Source: Bacteroidales bacterium
GTDB lineage: Bacteria; Bacteroidota; Bacteroidia; Bacteroidales; UBA12077
Reading direction: 5' to 3'
Assembly: GCA_030635365.1 (NCBI GenBank)
Contig: DAOVYZ010000210.1
Coordinates: 1-6,408 of the forward strand
Length of the DNA: 6,408 nucleotides
Shown here: positions 5,939 to 6,408 of the stretch, piece after piece
How the letters are laid out: every line of letters starts with the position of its first letter
Numbering within the stretch: position 1 is the stretch's first letter
Translations under genes and position numbers: made by a program
Notes under the pieces: generated by a model
What the model was told of the DNA's origin: nothing
Databases searched by the model: none
The model's input: only the letters and a program-made list of their open reading frames with translations

Positions 5939-6322
5939 TTAATAATCTTCTATTATTTGATATTCGAAAGGTATTTTTATCATTTCTTCAAATTCTTTGC
6001 CGGCATCAAGCATATCATCATCCATTTCAACGTAGTTCCACACTACTTTTAAATTCTTGCCATCGTTTAATACCTGCTTTAGAATATAAAGCATCTCAAG
6101 CAAAATTGTTGATGTAGCCGAATTGTAATATTCTAAACGCACCTCAAAGCTTGTATTTGCATTAGGCTCTTTTATATAATCCTCAAGCCACATTATAATA
6201 GGATCGAAAAAATGTCTTGATTCCTCCGGAAATGATTTGCCAAATATTAAAAATTTAAAATTTTCTTTATCAAAATTTATTCCCGGGGATTCCTGTGTTG
6301 CAGCTATTATTAAAGAGTCCAT
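5939..6322 (-). CDS. SiaC-family (DUF1987) regulatory phosphoprotein
   Basis: A 127-residue cytosolic protein recognisable as SiaC/DUF1987 by ATQESPGINFD at the start, then GKSFPEESRHFFDPIIMWLEDY, FEVRLEYYNSATSTILLEML, KVVWNYVEMDDDMLDAGKEFEE and the final PFEYQII. In Pseudomonas aeruginosa, SiaC is phosphorylated on Thr68 by the kinase SiaB, dephosphorylated by the PP2C-type phosphatase SiaA, and when unphosphorylated activates the diguanylate cyclase SiaD. By my alignment the phosphoacceptor position is Ser68 here (YNSATS), with Thr70 close by. No GGDEF, kinase or phosphatase gene is complete in the window, so the output is unknown. A reading frame ending 20 bases upstream on the same strand is the likely operon partner and should be examined for SiaB or SiaA. 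The ATG at 6322 gives the usual family length. Confidence 0.87.
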   Translation of the reverse strand: MDSLIIAATQESPGINFDKENFKFLIFGKSFPEESRHFFDPIIMWLEDYIKEPNANTSFEVRLEYYNSATSTILLEMLYILKQVLNDGKNLKVVWNYVEMDDDMLDAGKEFEEMIKIPFEYQIIEDY

Positions 6323-6342
6323 TAAACCAACTAAATATATTA

Positions 6343-6408
6343 TTAATATGTAATATCTTGTAAGGGGTTGTATACAAAGGGAACATCCACCAACTCTGAA
6401 TATTCTTC
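6343..6408 (-). CDS. C-terminal end of an unidentified protein (5' part beyond window)
   Basis: From the right edge, one minus-strand frame reads EEYSELVDVPFVYNPLQDIT plus Tyr and then stops with TAA at 6343-6345, 20 bases before the ATG of the SiaC-family gene. The spacing and direction fit a co-transcribed upstream gene, and the composition looks protein-like. With 21 residues I cannot assign a family. A SiaB-like kinase or a PP2C phosphatase would be expected from known SiaC neighbourhoods, but nothing in these residues shows it. A second minus-strand frame is also open across this stretch, so the call is tentative. Confidence 0.5.
   Translation of the reverse strand, partial: EEYSELVDVPFVYNPLQDITY

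Noticed and set aside
5923..5946. Possible bidirectional terminator between the amidase and siaC stops
   Set aside because: The only inverted repeat is a six-base A/T pairing (TTAATT with AATTAA), too weak to call a terminator.

Overview
This is an AT-rich window from a member of the Bacteroidota, probably a Bacteroidales- or Marinilabiliales-like organism. The phylum call rests on three things: promoter elements of the Bacteroidota type (TTG, 20 bases, then TAnnTTTG) upstream of the tRNA and, less perfectly, upstream of the amidase gene; translation starts preceded by A/T-rich leaders with no visible Shine-Dalgarno sequence; and protein sequences that read like Bacteroidota family members. 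The genus cannot be fixed from the window.

Left part (1-3687, minus strand): four genes in one direction, separated by 56-66 bases, in the order acpS (holo-ACP synthase, TTG start), an AcsA-type AMP-forming acetyl-CoA synthetase, a small stand-alone acyl carrier protein, and a glycine C-acetyltransferase/2-amino-3-ketobutyrate CoA ligase (kbl-like) whose last few codons lie beyond the left edge. The AcsA-like ligase keeps all four residues of the acetate pocket, and the KBL-like enzyme belongs to a family that uses acetyl-CoA. Both ends of the cluster therefore look C2-specific, with a carrier protein and its activating enzyme between them. This is the most interesting feature of the window. 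It suggests, as inference only, a route in which an acetyl group passes through holo-ACP to glycine, or back. A terminator-like hairpin sits between acp and kbl, and a GC-rich palindrome sits between acpS and acsA.

Middle (3688-4273): about 410 bases of very AT-rich DNA without a credible gene, ending in a well-formed promoter, a tRNA-Asn(GTT) gene on the plus strand and a strong intrinsic terminator. A second promoter-like pair follows directly and serves the amidase gene.

Right part (4274-6408): a plus-strand gene for a predicted lipoprotein of the amidase-signature family with a complete Lys/cis-Ser/Ser triad. It converges tail to tail (6 bases between stops) on a minus-strand gene for a SiaC-family (DUF1987) regulatory phosphoprotein. 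At the right edge there is the probable C-terminal end of a further minus-strand gene, 20 bases upstream of siaC, which would be its operon partner.

No CRISPR array, complete insertion sequence or phage gene is visible.
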